Part shown: one piece after another, positions 14,791 through 26,443 of the stretch
Numbering within the stretch: the stretch's first letter is position 1
Layout: each line of letters begins with the position of its first letter
Source of the DNA: Physcomitrium patens
Lineage: Eukaryota; Streptophyta; Bryopsida; Funariales; Funariaceae
Direction: 5' to 3'
Assembly (NCBI RefSeq): GCF_000002425.4
Contig: NC_037254.1
Span: 19,028,880-19,092,879 of the forward strand
Length of the DNA stretch: 64,000 nt
Position numbers and translations under genes: made by a program
The notes under the pieces: model-generated
The model's database searches: none
What the model was told of the DNA's origin: nothing
What the model saw: the letters and a program-made list of their open reading frames with translations, nothing else

Positions 14791-15916
14791 ACTTAATTCT
14801 TTTATCCAGGGCACATTGGAAACAGGTGACTATATATCTCATTATGTATTTATCGCAAATGTCTTATAGTCATATCGCAGTGTTCAAGTCTTGAAGCAAC
14901 TTCACTTGGCTACGGTGATCTTAGATATTGATGCTTTAATACTTGCACAAGTTTTTTTTGATACCGTCTTTTTTCACCATGAATTACCTTATGTCATCAT
15001 TTCAAATCAATATCTATGTTTCAAGGGAAGTTTTTGGTAAGCCTTCTTCAAGCTACTAGGTACACAACTTGCTATATTCATAGCCTTCTATCCTAAAACA
15101 GATATACAAATAGAGCTTGCAAATTGGACCTTGGAAGATATGTTGTCAGTATTTGTGGTGGTTCATCATAATGATTGAGATAAATACTTGACACCCTTGA
15201 GGTTTGCTTATAATGATAGTATTCAAGCAACTATCGATCATTCACCATTTTTCTTTAATACCAGTCAACATCCAACTACACCAATAATTATCCATTGTCT
15301 CATGGATATCAACAACTCGACAACAAAGGAATTTATACAACAACTTATAATGACCTTACAAGAAGCATAGTACCGCCTCCTTACTGCACAAAATCGATAG
15401 AAGGAATATGTCGATAACCATTGGCAACACAAGAACTTTTGGAAGGATGATTAGGTATTACTCTCCAATACCAAATTGCGACGTACTACATCAATCCAAA
15501 TCCATAAACTAGCACTTCAATGGCTTGGACCTTTCCACATTTTTGTAGTGATATTTGATGTCGTATATCATCTCAAGCTTCTGCCACATACTCGGGTCCA
15601 TCCAATCTTCTATGTTTTGCAACTAAAGGAATTTTTTATTGAGCCAAAGTGCTATCTAGATCGATATCAACCTACACCACTATGAGTTGTAGTTGATGGC
15701 CAACAAGAATATGAAGGGGGTAGGATTTTGGAGCATCGCTACCTTTATCATGGTAGTGGGCATCCACAACTTTAGAACAAAGTTATTTGGAAAGGTTATC
15801 CCATTCATGATGCAATGTGGAAATCTACACAAAACCTCACTCATTGCTAAGAAATAATTCAGAGATACCATTGAAATTAAAACAAGGACGTTCCATATTA
15901 GTAAACAAGGATTAAC

Positions 15917-16469
15917 TATAACAAGATCTAGATAAGATAATTATATAGATAATTAGAACCATGGAAGTTTTTAGAATTGAGGTTAGGTTAGTGGACTAAG
16001 TAGGATCCATCGTAGAACATTCTAAAAAAGATTTAAGGTGGTTATTTATATAAGGCCTACCATATAACCTTCTAGAAGAAAGCTTAAGGCAATTATCTAG
16101 GTAGGGCCTATCGTAGAATCATCTAAAAAGAAAATTTAAGGTAGTTATCTAGGTATGCTGACTACTTAAGAATATTCTATAAAGTCTAAGATAATAGAAT
16201 AAGTTATAAATAGGACTGGCTAGGGCCTTTGGAGGCATCTGTTCAGATATGGCTTTAGATCCTTTCTCTTAGTAAATTTTGGTTCTGCATCTTTCTGTTC
16301 AAATCTGTTCTGTTTTATTTTTGTTTACTCAGTTTTGTCTTTCATGTCCTATTCTATTTAGTTTCGTTCAATTTTATTCTGGTCTGTTTTGTCTTATTTT
16401 ATGAAGTGGCCTTATATTATGGTAGATTGGAAAGATCTTGGATTTTTGAAATAGTTTAGTCTTGTTACA
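15917..16469 (+). repeat. 3' LTR of family B
   Basis: It matches the LTR at 9604-10135 along its length, with scattered differences consistent with old age. It ends in TTACA directly before protease-region sequence of chromovirus copy 2 resumes. Confidence 0.8.
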
Positions 16470-16841
16470 TCTTACATCTATCAATAATAATTTAGTTGTA
16501 TTAGACTTATAGGTTTTTTTATGATTAATAAAAAAAATTGACACATATTTTTCTTGACAACTATGTTCTTTATTTTGTGGTTATGTTGCTTCTTTCGACA
16601 ATGTTGAGCAATATTCTTAAATTTTCCATAATATAAGTATAAACCATCTTGATGGCGTTGAATCTTTTCTTTCTTAATAATAGACTTAAAATATATTGTG
16701 ACAATTTGCATAGGTTCTAGTCTTCATATATATATACTTTTGTGATCTTAGAATCTATCACCATGGCTTAATTAGTATTTTTTGAACCAAATCTTTGTTC
16801 TTTGCATCTTTCAAAAGTTGATTGTCACATACAATAGTTTG

Positions 16842-16874
<33 letters not shown>

Positions 16875-17747
16875 TTTATGAATCTACTCATTATTTCATC
16901 AATAGTAAATCTTTGATGTTATCTTTTACCTTATATCAAAATTGATTGATAAGGGCTATATTATTTCAATCCACATTATAAGTGAATTTTTAGAGTTTAG
17001 CAATATATATGGTGGTTGAATAAGATATTTGTCATAAAGATGTAAGTTTGATCTCTTTTATCTTTTTTTGATTATTTTTTCTAAAAGTAGACATAAATAC
17101 TTTTAAAAATAAATTTTGATCATAAAAAAGCTATAAATTTATTTATATCATAGGTGCAAACCAAGAAAAAATACTCTTAGAAAGAAGTGCACCTATGAAT
17201 CTAACTTCTAAATATTAAGAATCCATCTAAGTATTAAGAAGGATGCAATCTTAGATAGAATTTTTCTTGTTGTAAAAATCCTTAAAATTTTAATCTTATT
17301 CCATCAAATTTCTTTGAAATACTTATCTTTATTTTTTCTCATATTTTTAATAAAAAAAATTATCAAATTTAATTATAAATTAGATCTATTTGACATTATA
17401 GATATGTAAAATTTCTACTCTAAAAATATTCATAGGCTCGTGAAGATCTATAATAGTTGCAAATCTATTTTCACTCCTGCTAAGAGTAGCATCTATAATT
17501 TTTCCTTCTATAAATAATTCAAATAAAATCTATAAATCAAATTAAAAGAATGTAACTTGTAACTTCTAGTATGAAATAAAAATTTCTACAAATAAAAGGA
17601 GTTCATTTTCTTAGAAAAACAATCAATGTTCAAAAAACTAAAAATTAATTTAATGGTACATAGTCCACAACCTTCAAAATAGAATAGTAAAAGTAAGGTT
17701 ATTTATTTATTTCTAAAAAAATAATGAATTAGAATTCTTGTAAAATT

Positions 17748-18065
17748 AATAGAGACTTAAATACTAAGGAACTAAAAGATCAATACACTCTTGTATTAGT
17801 CAAAATGATTAAATAATTACTCAAAGATGGTATAATATTAAACCAAAATACCTATTACCAAAGATGAAAAAAATTAAAAAATATTGAAATAAGAAAGGAC
17901 TAAAAAAATATTAATAAAAGTAAAGAAGGCTTCACTCTTGCCTCTATATATACTATCTAACTAAGAGTTATATAGCAATGTTTAATAAGACCTGAAGCAT
18001 ATGTACAATTTATAAAGCACATGTCTTAATTTACAAGGCAAGTTTTCTATATGTTATCATGTAAT
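17748..18065 (-). repeat. LTR of chromovirus copy 2, first part
   Basis: It aligns with the LTR at 42653-43205 from its start to the block TTACAAGGCAAGTTTTC, after which the match stops at an insertion and resumes at 20222. GTAAT at 18061-18065 is repeated at 20222-20226, the apparent target duplication of the insert. Confidence 0.7.
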
Positions 18066-18721
18066 AACACAACTATATAGTAAAAAATAAAAATATAGAT
18101 ATTATTATAAAAAAATCTAATAAAAAGATATAATAAAAAATAAAGACAAAAAATAAGAAGATAATAAAAACTTTAGACTTAATATTATCTTTTTATAGAA
18201 AAGATTTTATATTTTTTGTAGAACTATTAGTGAGCTATATAAAAATAAATAATATAAATTATTTAAATAAATATTAAGAATATATTTAAATAAAAATTAT
18301 CTTAAAATGTAAAAAAATTAATACCTAAAGAAGATCAATTGTGAATCAAGTTCAAAATCAAATCCTAATGCACAAAATGTGCACCTACTGCAATTCCAAG
18401 GTTCTTTGGTTGATTAAAGAATAAACTTTCAAAGCAGATATGAATGAGGTTCTTTGAATATTGATTTTAAGTGATTTAAGTATGTAATAACTTTATAAAG
18501 TTTTTACAAAGTTAAGATTATTTTTGAATGACTTTGGATTTTGAGGAATTCAAAAAATTTATATTTTGGACAATTATGTAAAATTTACATATGATCTATA
18601 GATGAAATTTTGTGATTAAGTGATAATTACTATATACAGTTTTTATTATAAGTTTGGGCTTGATCTAATAGTTTATTAAAATTTTATTGAATTTCATACA
18701 TATTAAGGCTTGAAAAATTGG

Positions 18722-19259
18722 TTTCAAAGATATAAATCTCAAAAAACGAAATTCAATACACTCTTGTATCACTCAAAAAGATTAAAAATTTATTCAAATA
18801 TTGTAATATATTAAATTAGAATGGCTATTGCCAAAGACACAAAGACTAAAAAGTCTTGAAATAAGACTAAGAACTGAAAAGACTTTGACAAGAGTTAAAA
18901 AAGACTTTATTCTTGCATCTACATATACTTTCTAATTAATAGCTACATGATGATGTTCTATATGACAAATAACACGGGCTGACTTTGCTAAACACATGTC
19001 TTATCTTGAAAGGCAAATTTTCTATATATGCGCCATATAATTAGCTTATTCTATAAGCTATCAACACCTGTGACACATAGCTAATTTGATGTCTAAGTTT
19101 CTAACCCACCAATAAATTATAAACACTTGTAAAGTCAAAATAATATCTATAAAGCTTTTAGGAAGTTTTTTTAAAAGATATTATGAAATTAATCTATTTT
19201 TACCTACTTCTATTAAATCATATAGGTAAATATTAGAGTAAATATGTTTGTTTGTGACA
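18722..19259 (-). repeat. solo LTR of the chromovirus family
   Basis: A complete LTR matching 42653-43205 end to end, including GAATGGCTATTGCC near 18819 and the final GTGACA. It is flanked by a perfect 5-bp direct repeat, ATTGG at 18717-18721 and 19260-19264. No internal region is attached, so this is a solo LTR left after recombination between two LTRs. Confidence 0.8.
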
Positions 19260-19596
19260 ATTGGAGTTTAAAGGACTAGTGAGGGTTTTTTATATATTTA
19301 TAAATCTGCTAGTTACATTGAAATAAATGTCTTTATACAAGTAGTCAATTTAACTTTCAACAATCATGTATAATTTGAAATATATTGAATAGTGAATTTA
19401 TGAGATTTTGGCTTTGGAATATCAGCATTAAGGTTGGAGAAGGAGGCCAACCAATACTTGAAAAAAAATTAAGAATTATCTTGTATTTGGTATATTCAAT
19501 CTTCTTTAAAAACTCTATACTTTTTGTCAAATTAGGTGTTAAGAAGTGCAAGTTTTTTTTTAAAAATCAATGATTAAATCATTAATTATTGAAATT

Positions 19597-19885
19597 TTAA
19601 TCTATTATAGGATTTATTAAGAATTTATTTAAGTTTTATGATTTGATTAGAATTTGATTAATATTTGATTTATAATTGGATTTAAATTTGATTAGAATTT
19701 TATCAGAGGTTGGATTAAAATTTGATTTAGGATTGGATTAAGATTTGGTTTAGAATTTGGTTAGAATTTGGTTAACGATTTGATTTAGGATTTGATTAAG
19801 ATTCATTAAGATTTTATTAGGATTGATCTAGGATTTCAGATTTGATTAAGATTTATTTAGAATTAATTTATGATTTATTTAGTAT
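19597..19885 (+). repeat. degenerate tandem repeat, GATTTGATTA-like unit
   Basis: About 290 bases built from variants of a 10-12 base unit (GATTTGATTA, GATTTGATTTAG, GAATTTGGTTA). The top strand is almost free of C. It lies inside the LTR-like insert. Unit length and spacing drift, so it is an old minisatellite or slippage product. Confidence 0.7.
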
Positions 19886-20221
19886 TTATATTTTTAATAT
19901 TTAAAAGAATTTTTTATTATTTCTTTAAAAGTTTATATTTCTAGTATTTTTTAAGTTTATTATTATTTCTTTAAGATTTTATTTTTACAATTTTTTATGA
20001 ATTTTTATTTTTTAAAAAATTAATTATGACTTCTTTATGTTTCTTTTATAACTTCATTTAAATTTCTTTTAGATTGGTTAAACTTTAATTAAGATTATTA
20101 AAGATTATTGAAGATTTATTTAAGATTCTATTAGATTTGGTGTAATTTTGTTATTGCATTTGTACTTATCTTCCAAAGCTAGGTATCTAGTGCATTCTAA
20201 AGTAAGAATATATGTAATACA

Positions 20222-20439
20222 GTAATTTGTGCCACATAGTTAGCTTGTACCACAAGCTATCAATATATACAAGATATGGCTAACTTGTTGGATAAGTTTC
20301 TAATCTATTAATCAACTAAAAATACTTGTAAAATCAAAATTGTATCTTTAAAATATTATCAAATTTATCTATTTTAATTTACTTCTATCAATTCATATTA
20401 TTTGCATAACTATTAGAATAAATATGTATGCCTATGATA
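20222..20439 (-). repeat. LTR of chromovirus copy 2, second part
   Basis: It continues the LTR interrupted at 18065: GTGCCACATAGTTAGCTTG matches the block near 42965, and the end CTATGATA corresponds to the GTGACA terminus of the young LTRs. Confidence 0.65.
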
Positions 20440-22270
20440 CTTGGGCACTAATTTATAATGATAAGAAAATTGCTTTCTAGTTTCTATCATGTTAAGTAAT
20501 TGTCTTATTTTCTCTCTTTTTTAGACTTTTCTTCTTATCATAATAGATTCTCTCTTCCAAATTGTATGAAAAATATAGGGCATAATTTAGTTAGTTTTTC
20601 TTCTTCCAAAGGAATAATATCATACTTCTATTCTTTTTTCACTATGATAGCGATTATATAAAGCATCTTTGATCAATTTTGGTACTATAAAAAATAATGT
20701 TACTTTAAATAATAATTTTAAAAATATAATCAAAGTAGATTTGGATATAAATTTGAAGCCTTTGTGACATCATAAGTAGTTTTTTATAATTTTATTAATA
20801 TTAAAATTAATTAAAGATATATATTGGAATTACTTCCCAATTTTTTAAAACTTTCATAGCTCTCCTATTTCTTGTCTTGGTACTTTTAAAATCATACTAT
20901 TATTTCCAACACTTTGTCCAATTCTTATAAATCTAAATGTCAATACTTTTTACTCCTTGTAAATTAAATAGATTCCTTTTCTTTCATTACAAATACATTC
21001 AAAGAGAGAGATGGACTTCTTTTACATATTAAATACTTCTTAACCAATTGAAGTCATAATATTGGATCCAATCTATCATACATATTGGCAATACTTTTTA
21101 CTTTTGCTCAAAACTTAGATAGCTCTTATACTCTTTATTTTGACACCTTCACAAGCAGGTCAAAATTTCCACACTTGATTAAGCCTAATTACATAAATAA
21201 TTCACTTATTTTATATATATTTTTTTGATAATAAAACATTTAATAGATAAAAAATAATTTTGAATTTATGATACAATATTTATAAAAATATTATATTTTT
21301 TCATAATATAAAATTTATATCATTATGCAAAAACTCCTTAAAATAAAATTAAAATAAAAAAGCACATACATGTTCTTATATAATAAAAGTTAGTAATAAT
21401 AATAAATCAAATAGATTTTTATATTATAAATAAAAGTAAAAATATTTTTTTGAATTTTTCTATTAATAGAATTTAATAAATTATAATATATATTAATAGT
21501 TATAATATTATTTAGTCAATTTTGTAATACATACATGATAAATTTTCTTACTTACAATTAATTATTAATAAAATAAGTAGATTATTATGTCTAGTATTCA
21601 ATATTAATAAGATTTATCAAAAGAAAAAATATTTTATGCAATCCATGAAAGATGTGAGAAAGAAATTCAAAACTTAAGAATCCAAATATTATTAATTTAT
21701 TTGGTATTTGGTATTTGGTAATTTTTATTTTATATTTTAAAAAATAAGTTAAATTTTTTTTATTAATTTTAATTTTTTAAAATAAGGAGAAAAATCATAA
21801 AAATCAAAGACTAGAAGAAGAATAAGATATTATATTTAAAAAACTATTAGATATAACATTAAAAATAATATAAAAATTAATAAATTCTAAAATATATGTT
21901 AATTAGATTAAGATAGAAATTAACTTACATTCTTATATATTATAGATACTATATAAAATGTATGTTTCTAAAATCAATTCTAAGAGCCATTAGATACTTC
22001 AAGAAAAAAGAATAATTTTCATAAACTTATTAAATAATTTGGAAGGTTTAAATACTTATAGTCTTAAAAAATTTAAATATGATTATAAATAAGTTTAAAT
22101 ACTTATAGTTTTAAGATATGAATACTTAAATTAATTACTTTTGATTATCAAAAAAAATTAATAAATAAGTAAAAGGTTTTTTAAAAATAAACTTTAAGAA
22201 AAAAAATAATTTAATATGTTAAAGATACAATAAAAATTAATGGTATTTTTATTATAATTTTTTTGATTAT

Positions 22271-22307
<37 letters not shown>

Positions 22308-23037
22308 AAAAATTAAAATATACTTCTTATTAATCAAAATATTAAATTTAGAGCTGGAAACAATTGATTATATTCAACTATGAATAAAAGTAATTAAACA
22401 TAAAATAAGAACATAGTAATTATGAATAAAATTAAATGTGACTTTTTCTTTGCTTATGTAAAGAAAAAATTTTATGCAATACTTGTAATTGGTATTTAAC
22501 TCAAATGACTCTTAGATTATTCCAAATGTGTAATATAACAGGGCATTTATCAGACCATTTCTTTCTAAAAAATTCTTGTATGTAAATTGAAAGTTTTTTA
22601 AAATTATTTATCCATGTCTATGGGAAATACATGGTTTTTTATTTGCTTGTACTTGCTATTAGTTGCTAATAGTCGTGATATTTAGTTTTTTAATTATAAT
22701 TTTTTTCATTTCATGCTTAAGTGGTATTTTGAAACACTTTTCTAAGTGTGAATCAACTTAAGTGAAACAATGACCAAATAATACCTAAAAGCAATAACCC
22801 TATTAAAAAATTTGTTGCAAATACATTGTATTTTAAAGAAAGCTTTTACTTAAATGTAAGCATACTTCCTGTGTTTATAAAATTCTGATTTTTTTTTTTT
22901 GTAACTTGTATTTTTTATTTACAATGTTCTAATAATATATATTAAAAGTTTACACTTTTCTTAATTACATATTAACTACACCACAAAATATTAGGTAGAA
23001 AAAAATAATGCAACTGTAGGTAACATAGGTAATGTAT

Positions 23038-23069
<32 letters not shown>

Positions 23070-23187
23070 GCATATATACACAAGTTTCTTTTTTATTTTT
23101 ATTTTATTTTAAACTATTTTTTTTGTTTTTTAATGACAATACAAAATATTAAATACATTTGGATGTACATAGTGATCAATATATAAT
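20440..23187. other. AT-rich intergenic DNA, no gene seen
   Basis: About 2.7 kb of very AT-rich sequence with no reading frame of note and no alignment to the element families in this window that I could see. It contains (TA)n microsatellites at about 22274-22302 and 23045-23069. It is probably decayed repeat sequence too old to classify by eye. Confidence 0.6.
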
Positions 23188-24597
23188 AGGAAAATTATCA
23201 TATATATATCCCTCAAACATGCTGAAATATCAAGAATATCCATGTATTCTTGATAATAGAAAATATATTCCTCAAATTTGTGATAATAGTAAATGTACCC
23301 TTATTGGTGATAAGGTATCACCAACACTTCATGTTTAGTTATTATTTAGGCTCCAAATTGGGGGATGCACAAATTTTGCCATGTTCATTTTTGATCAATT
23401 CCATCAATGCTTTAGTAGCTCATGTTATATTGCAACTCTTGTGTTTAGAGTGAAAATAGTTGTAATGAAGAAATTTGACACTATAATTGTGAATGTGTTT
23501 GTGCTAAATGAGGCCTCCAAGTACTAGACTATTGATGTTAAGGAGCTAGGGATAAAGACATAGAGCATATTGTGTGTAAATGACAAGTAGTTTGATATCA
23601 AAGAATTAAAGGCTATCATATCTTTTAATCAAGTTTTACATTTGACATTGTTTTGAATAACAAACAAAATATCTTGATGAAGTAGGAGCTTATGCTATAC
23701 ATGTTGAAGATATTTAAATGTGAACTTAAAGAAAAGAAATTTATGGTGTTGAAGGAGGTGGATGAAAAGAAAAAGCCAACTATTAGTAAGGTAGAAAATT
23801 TTCTTAAATGTCTCACTACAAGCTACAATTATCATCATCAACAAATTGCCCATTTGAGATTTGGATATTATAAATGTCTTTATAGACTAGAACATTGCAT
23901 GCTAAGTATCCCAGTACTTATGATTATTGTCACAAAAGAACATGATATACAACAAGGTCAAAGAAAATTGAATTTTATAATTCTAGATCAAATTAATTTT
24001 TAAGATATTTTAGCAAATTACTTCTTGAGTTGAGTGAGAATGCATTTTTGCAAGTTTATGCATATCATTATAATTGGAAATGCATATGGTATATACTTGA
24101 ATTTTACACTTAAATAGACAACCTTAATTTTTTACCCAAAAAGATGATTAAGATGATTCATTATTCTTGTGCATCATCATCCTCTTGGTTTTTTACCACC
24201 CCATAAATCACATTTATATCTTGAGGTATAAAAGCTTATAAGCAAGTAAAGACATGCAATTCAAAAGATGCAAGCACTACACTAAGGAAAGTGTTGGTGC
24301 AACAAAGCATTGGCAAGAATTTGTTGTATGAAATGTGGTCTGCAAATTGTTAAAAGAAAAGGAAGCAAGATTTTTTTTTAATTTTGAAAAAGCCAAAAAT
24401 GAGTGCGGCAAAATTTGTATGGCTCGCAATTTGGACCCCAAATGATGACTAAACAAGGAATGCTAGTGATACCTTATCACCAACAAGGGTATATTTGCTA
24501 TTATCACAAATTTGAGGGATATATTTGGTATTATCAAGAATACATGGATATTCTTCATATCTGAGCATATTTGAGGGGTATATATGATATTTTTCCT
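23188..24597. mobile_element. DNA transposon with long terminal inverted repeats, copy A
   Basis: The ends are inverted repeats of about 190 bases: 23188-23375 read forward matches 24408-24597 read in reverse, starting AGGAAAATTATCATATATA and sharing GTGATAAGGTATCAC. The interior (about 1 kb) has one open stretch of 103 codons (23692-24003) with no recognisable transposase motif. A shorter relative lies at 30115-30909. Flanks ATATAAT and ACATAAT could be an aged target duplication, but its length is unclear, so the superfamily (Mutator-like is one option) is not assigned. Probably non-autonomous. Confidence 0.75.
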
Positions 24598-25599
24598 ACA
24601 TAATGCCCAATTTATCTCCACTCCTTAGTATGGTGTACTGTTGCTATGAATATCAGCACTGTATTGGTGAGTTCAAGGTTACACTAACTTGGCCACCTAG
24701 TAACATACAGAAATAAAATGTAGCAAGGTATCGCACACTTGCAGATGCTAAAACTTACACAACTTTTTAGGTTTTGAAAGCAAGATGGTTTATTTGTTTG
24801 AACATAATTCACCACAAGTTTAAAATCACTGTCCAGGCTTCAGAATCTGCGCAACTGTTAACAGAGAGTTGGCATTTGAACCGGAAACGTGGTCAACGAT
24901 GTTGGTGCCATGGAGGTAGAAAATCTAAGGATGAGGATATGGAATGAGTAGGACGGATGAATGCACGTCCTCCCCCACGTTTTCAAATGAATAGAGCATA
25001 GCTGACAGCGAGGCTGCGTTTACTACAGTTCTAGGGTAACAACAGTGTTCTAATGGTGTTTTTGGCCGTTCAAGGTGTTTTTATGGGTGAGGCTTCATTT
25101 AGCAATTACGAGGCTATTAATGATAACATAGCAACTGTGGACGGATTGGCGGCTGCAGAAGGAGGAAAGGCTGGAATGAATGCCACCGCACGACATCTGC
25201 TACCATGCGCTTTGACTGTGCACAGTGAGGTTCAAAAGGAGGGCAGAGTATTATCAATAGTCAATCATTTGACTGTGCTGTACATGCCCCGCAATCAAAA
25301 TCGGGTAATTATCCACAGTTGGGGTCTCTCTGTCCAGACCTCAATGCAACGTGGAAGAAATTTCAAAGAGCTCTAGCAAGGAGCACAGGAAAACCATTCA
25401 ACAGCACTGCCTCTCTTCGATTAACAAAGTTCCCCACATTTAATTGAGACTCCCGCAGGAAAACGGCATTCCGAGGCGAGGTAACAGGGTGAGACCATGA
25501 AGGGTTTGCCCGGCTACAAGAGGCTTGTCACAAATTGAGGGGGTAGGAAGAGTGCACGTCTAGAGGGCGAGCTGGGAACGTCATTAAGAGACGACGAGG
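24598..25599. other. upstream intergenic region of the RopGEF gene
   Basis: GC content rises towards the right, marking the edge of the gene island. A 107-codon open stretch (25053-25376) has no recognisable domain and no splice context and is not called as a gene. No other feature is supported. Confidence 0.5.
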
Positions 25600-26443
25600 C
25601 TGTCCCGCGGAAGTAGGTTGCGATTAAGAAGAAGGATTCCCACCGAAAACAGTTTGGCAGTGTCTAATAATGGAAATGGACTGTTAAACATGGAAAGGAT
25701 GGAGCGGATGTATGGAGTTAACTTTCACTGCACCTCTGTCTGTCCCTTCGTCGATTGGTGCTGTGGAATCGTTGTCATGTGCATCGGAGCGCAACGGAGG
25801 AGTCGTGAAACCGCCCTCTCGCAGTGCGCCTCTCCCTGTAGCTGGATCGTGGCTTCCAACTAGATCGCCCTCTCTCCGCTCCGCCCCTGCTCCTCCTCCT
25901 CCGCCTCCCCCTGCCTCGCCAAGCCCCTCCCCTACACAGGCTGGTCTACTCTGTTTTCCATGTTGGCTCTTCTTCACTCCTTCCTCGTATTCTCCGTTGC
26001 CCTTCCCCTGCGCCTTGTCACGCTGTTAATTGTTATTTTTTAGTTTTTTCCCTTCTAGTTGTGCCGGTTTTTGTTTTTTCTCTCATTCTTTTTGTTCTAC
26101 TTGATTTCCACTCTCGAGCCTCCCTCACAAGCAGTGGTAGCAGTCTTAGTACAATCGCTCGGGGCCTTCACTCTGCACATGATGAGCAGGTTTAGTGTCT
26201 CATAGCATGCCTCGTTGCGTAGTCGCCGCCGTCAAGGTCCACGCCACTCTTAGTTTTGGACGTCGGTTCTTGCATTGTTCCAATTTCAGTGCTATAGCGA
26301 ACGCGCACAGGATGTTATAAATTTTAACGTCAATAAGTCGATTCTCGTAAGCATTCTTCTTGTGAATGTGATAAACTTTCTTGAACCTCAATGGTGTATG
26401 CCAGCATAATCAGCCTCACGTAGATAGATGCGTTGAACGGGAT
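25600..26443 (+). promoter_or_regulatory. probable promoter and 5' leader of the RopGEF gene
   Basis: A C/T-rich stretch (about 25860-26030, runs such as CTCCTCCTCCTCCGCC) followed by a T-rich stretch (26030-26110) precedes the first coding exon. Long pyrimidine-rich leaders are common in plant signalling genes. The transcription start and any leader intron cannot be fixed from sequence alone. Open stretches on both strands across the C/T-rich part are low-complexity and not called. Confidence 0.45.
26391..26436 (+). promoter_or_regulatory. two short upstream reading frames before RopGEF
   Basis: An ATG at 26391 opens a 10-codon frame ending in TAG at 26421-26423, and an ATG at 26428 opens a 2-codon frame ending at 26436. 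Both close before the main ATG at 26444. If they lie in the mature leader, scanning ribosomes would meet them first, so they may lower translation of RopGEF. Confidence 0.5.

Larger units (their letters stand above)
9604..16469 (+). mobile_element. Ty3/gypsy element, family B, two LTRs, decayed
   Basis: An LTR element with both LTRs (9604-10135 and 15917-16469), a tRNA-type primer site, and in order gag (about 10320-11200, zinc-knuckle-like stretch near 11075-11125), protease (about 11330-11400), reverse transcriptase (about 11990-12700, with FIDDILIYS near 12400), RNase H (about 12780-13180) and integrase (13300-13520 and 14800-15400), then an integrase tail near 15480-15680. No chromodomain was recognised. 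The integrase is interrupted by an LTR-like insert. Short near-identical flanks, TCTAA at 9599-9603 and TCTTA at 16470-16474, look like an aged 5-bp target duplication. Many breaks; old. Confidence 0.8.
18066..20221. mobile_element. LTR-like element inserted in the LTR of copy 2
   Basis: This segment splits the LTR of chromovirus copy 2 and is flanked by GTAAT on both sides. It is itself split by a solo chromovirus LTR (18722-19259). The remainder, about 1.6 kb, has no long reading frame. Its right end (CTAGTGCATTC, then TAATACA) and a stretch near 18335-18380 resemble the family A LTR at 2444-3832, so it is probably a solo LTR of family A or a relative. Its left end is not a canonical TG. 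Confidence 0.55.
7668..20439 (-). mobile_element. chromovirus copy 2, old, split by insertions
   Basis: A second decayed minus-strand chromovirus. The pol part (integrase end to the start of reverse transcriptase/protease) lies at 7690-9603, its protease/gag part at 16470-17740, and its LTR at 17748-18065 plus 20222-20439. The two pol/gag parts are separated by the family B element (9604-16469) and the two LTR parts by another insert (18066-20221). Its left end abuts the LTR of copy 1. Many breaks. Identification is by aligned blocks such as the zinc-knuckle stretch at 16560-16700, which matches 41580-41710. Confidence 0.75.

Noticed and set aside
23692-24003. Transposase gene in the long-TIR element
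   Set aside because: The 103 codons show no DDE pattern or zinc finger, and the shorter copy lacks them; left as unknown interior.
25053-25376. 107-codon open stretch upstream of RopGEF
   Set aside because: No domain, no splice or codon support, and it lies in leader/upstream DNA; most likely chance.
25684-26029. Overlapping open stretches on both strands rich in Pro, Gly and Arg
   Set aside because: They translate the C/T-rich leader and are low-complexity.
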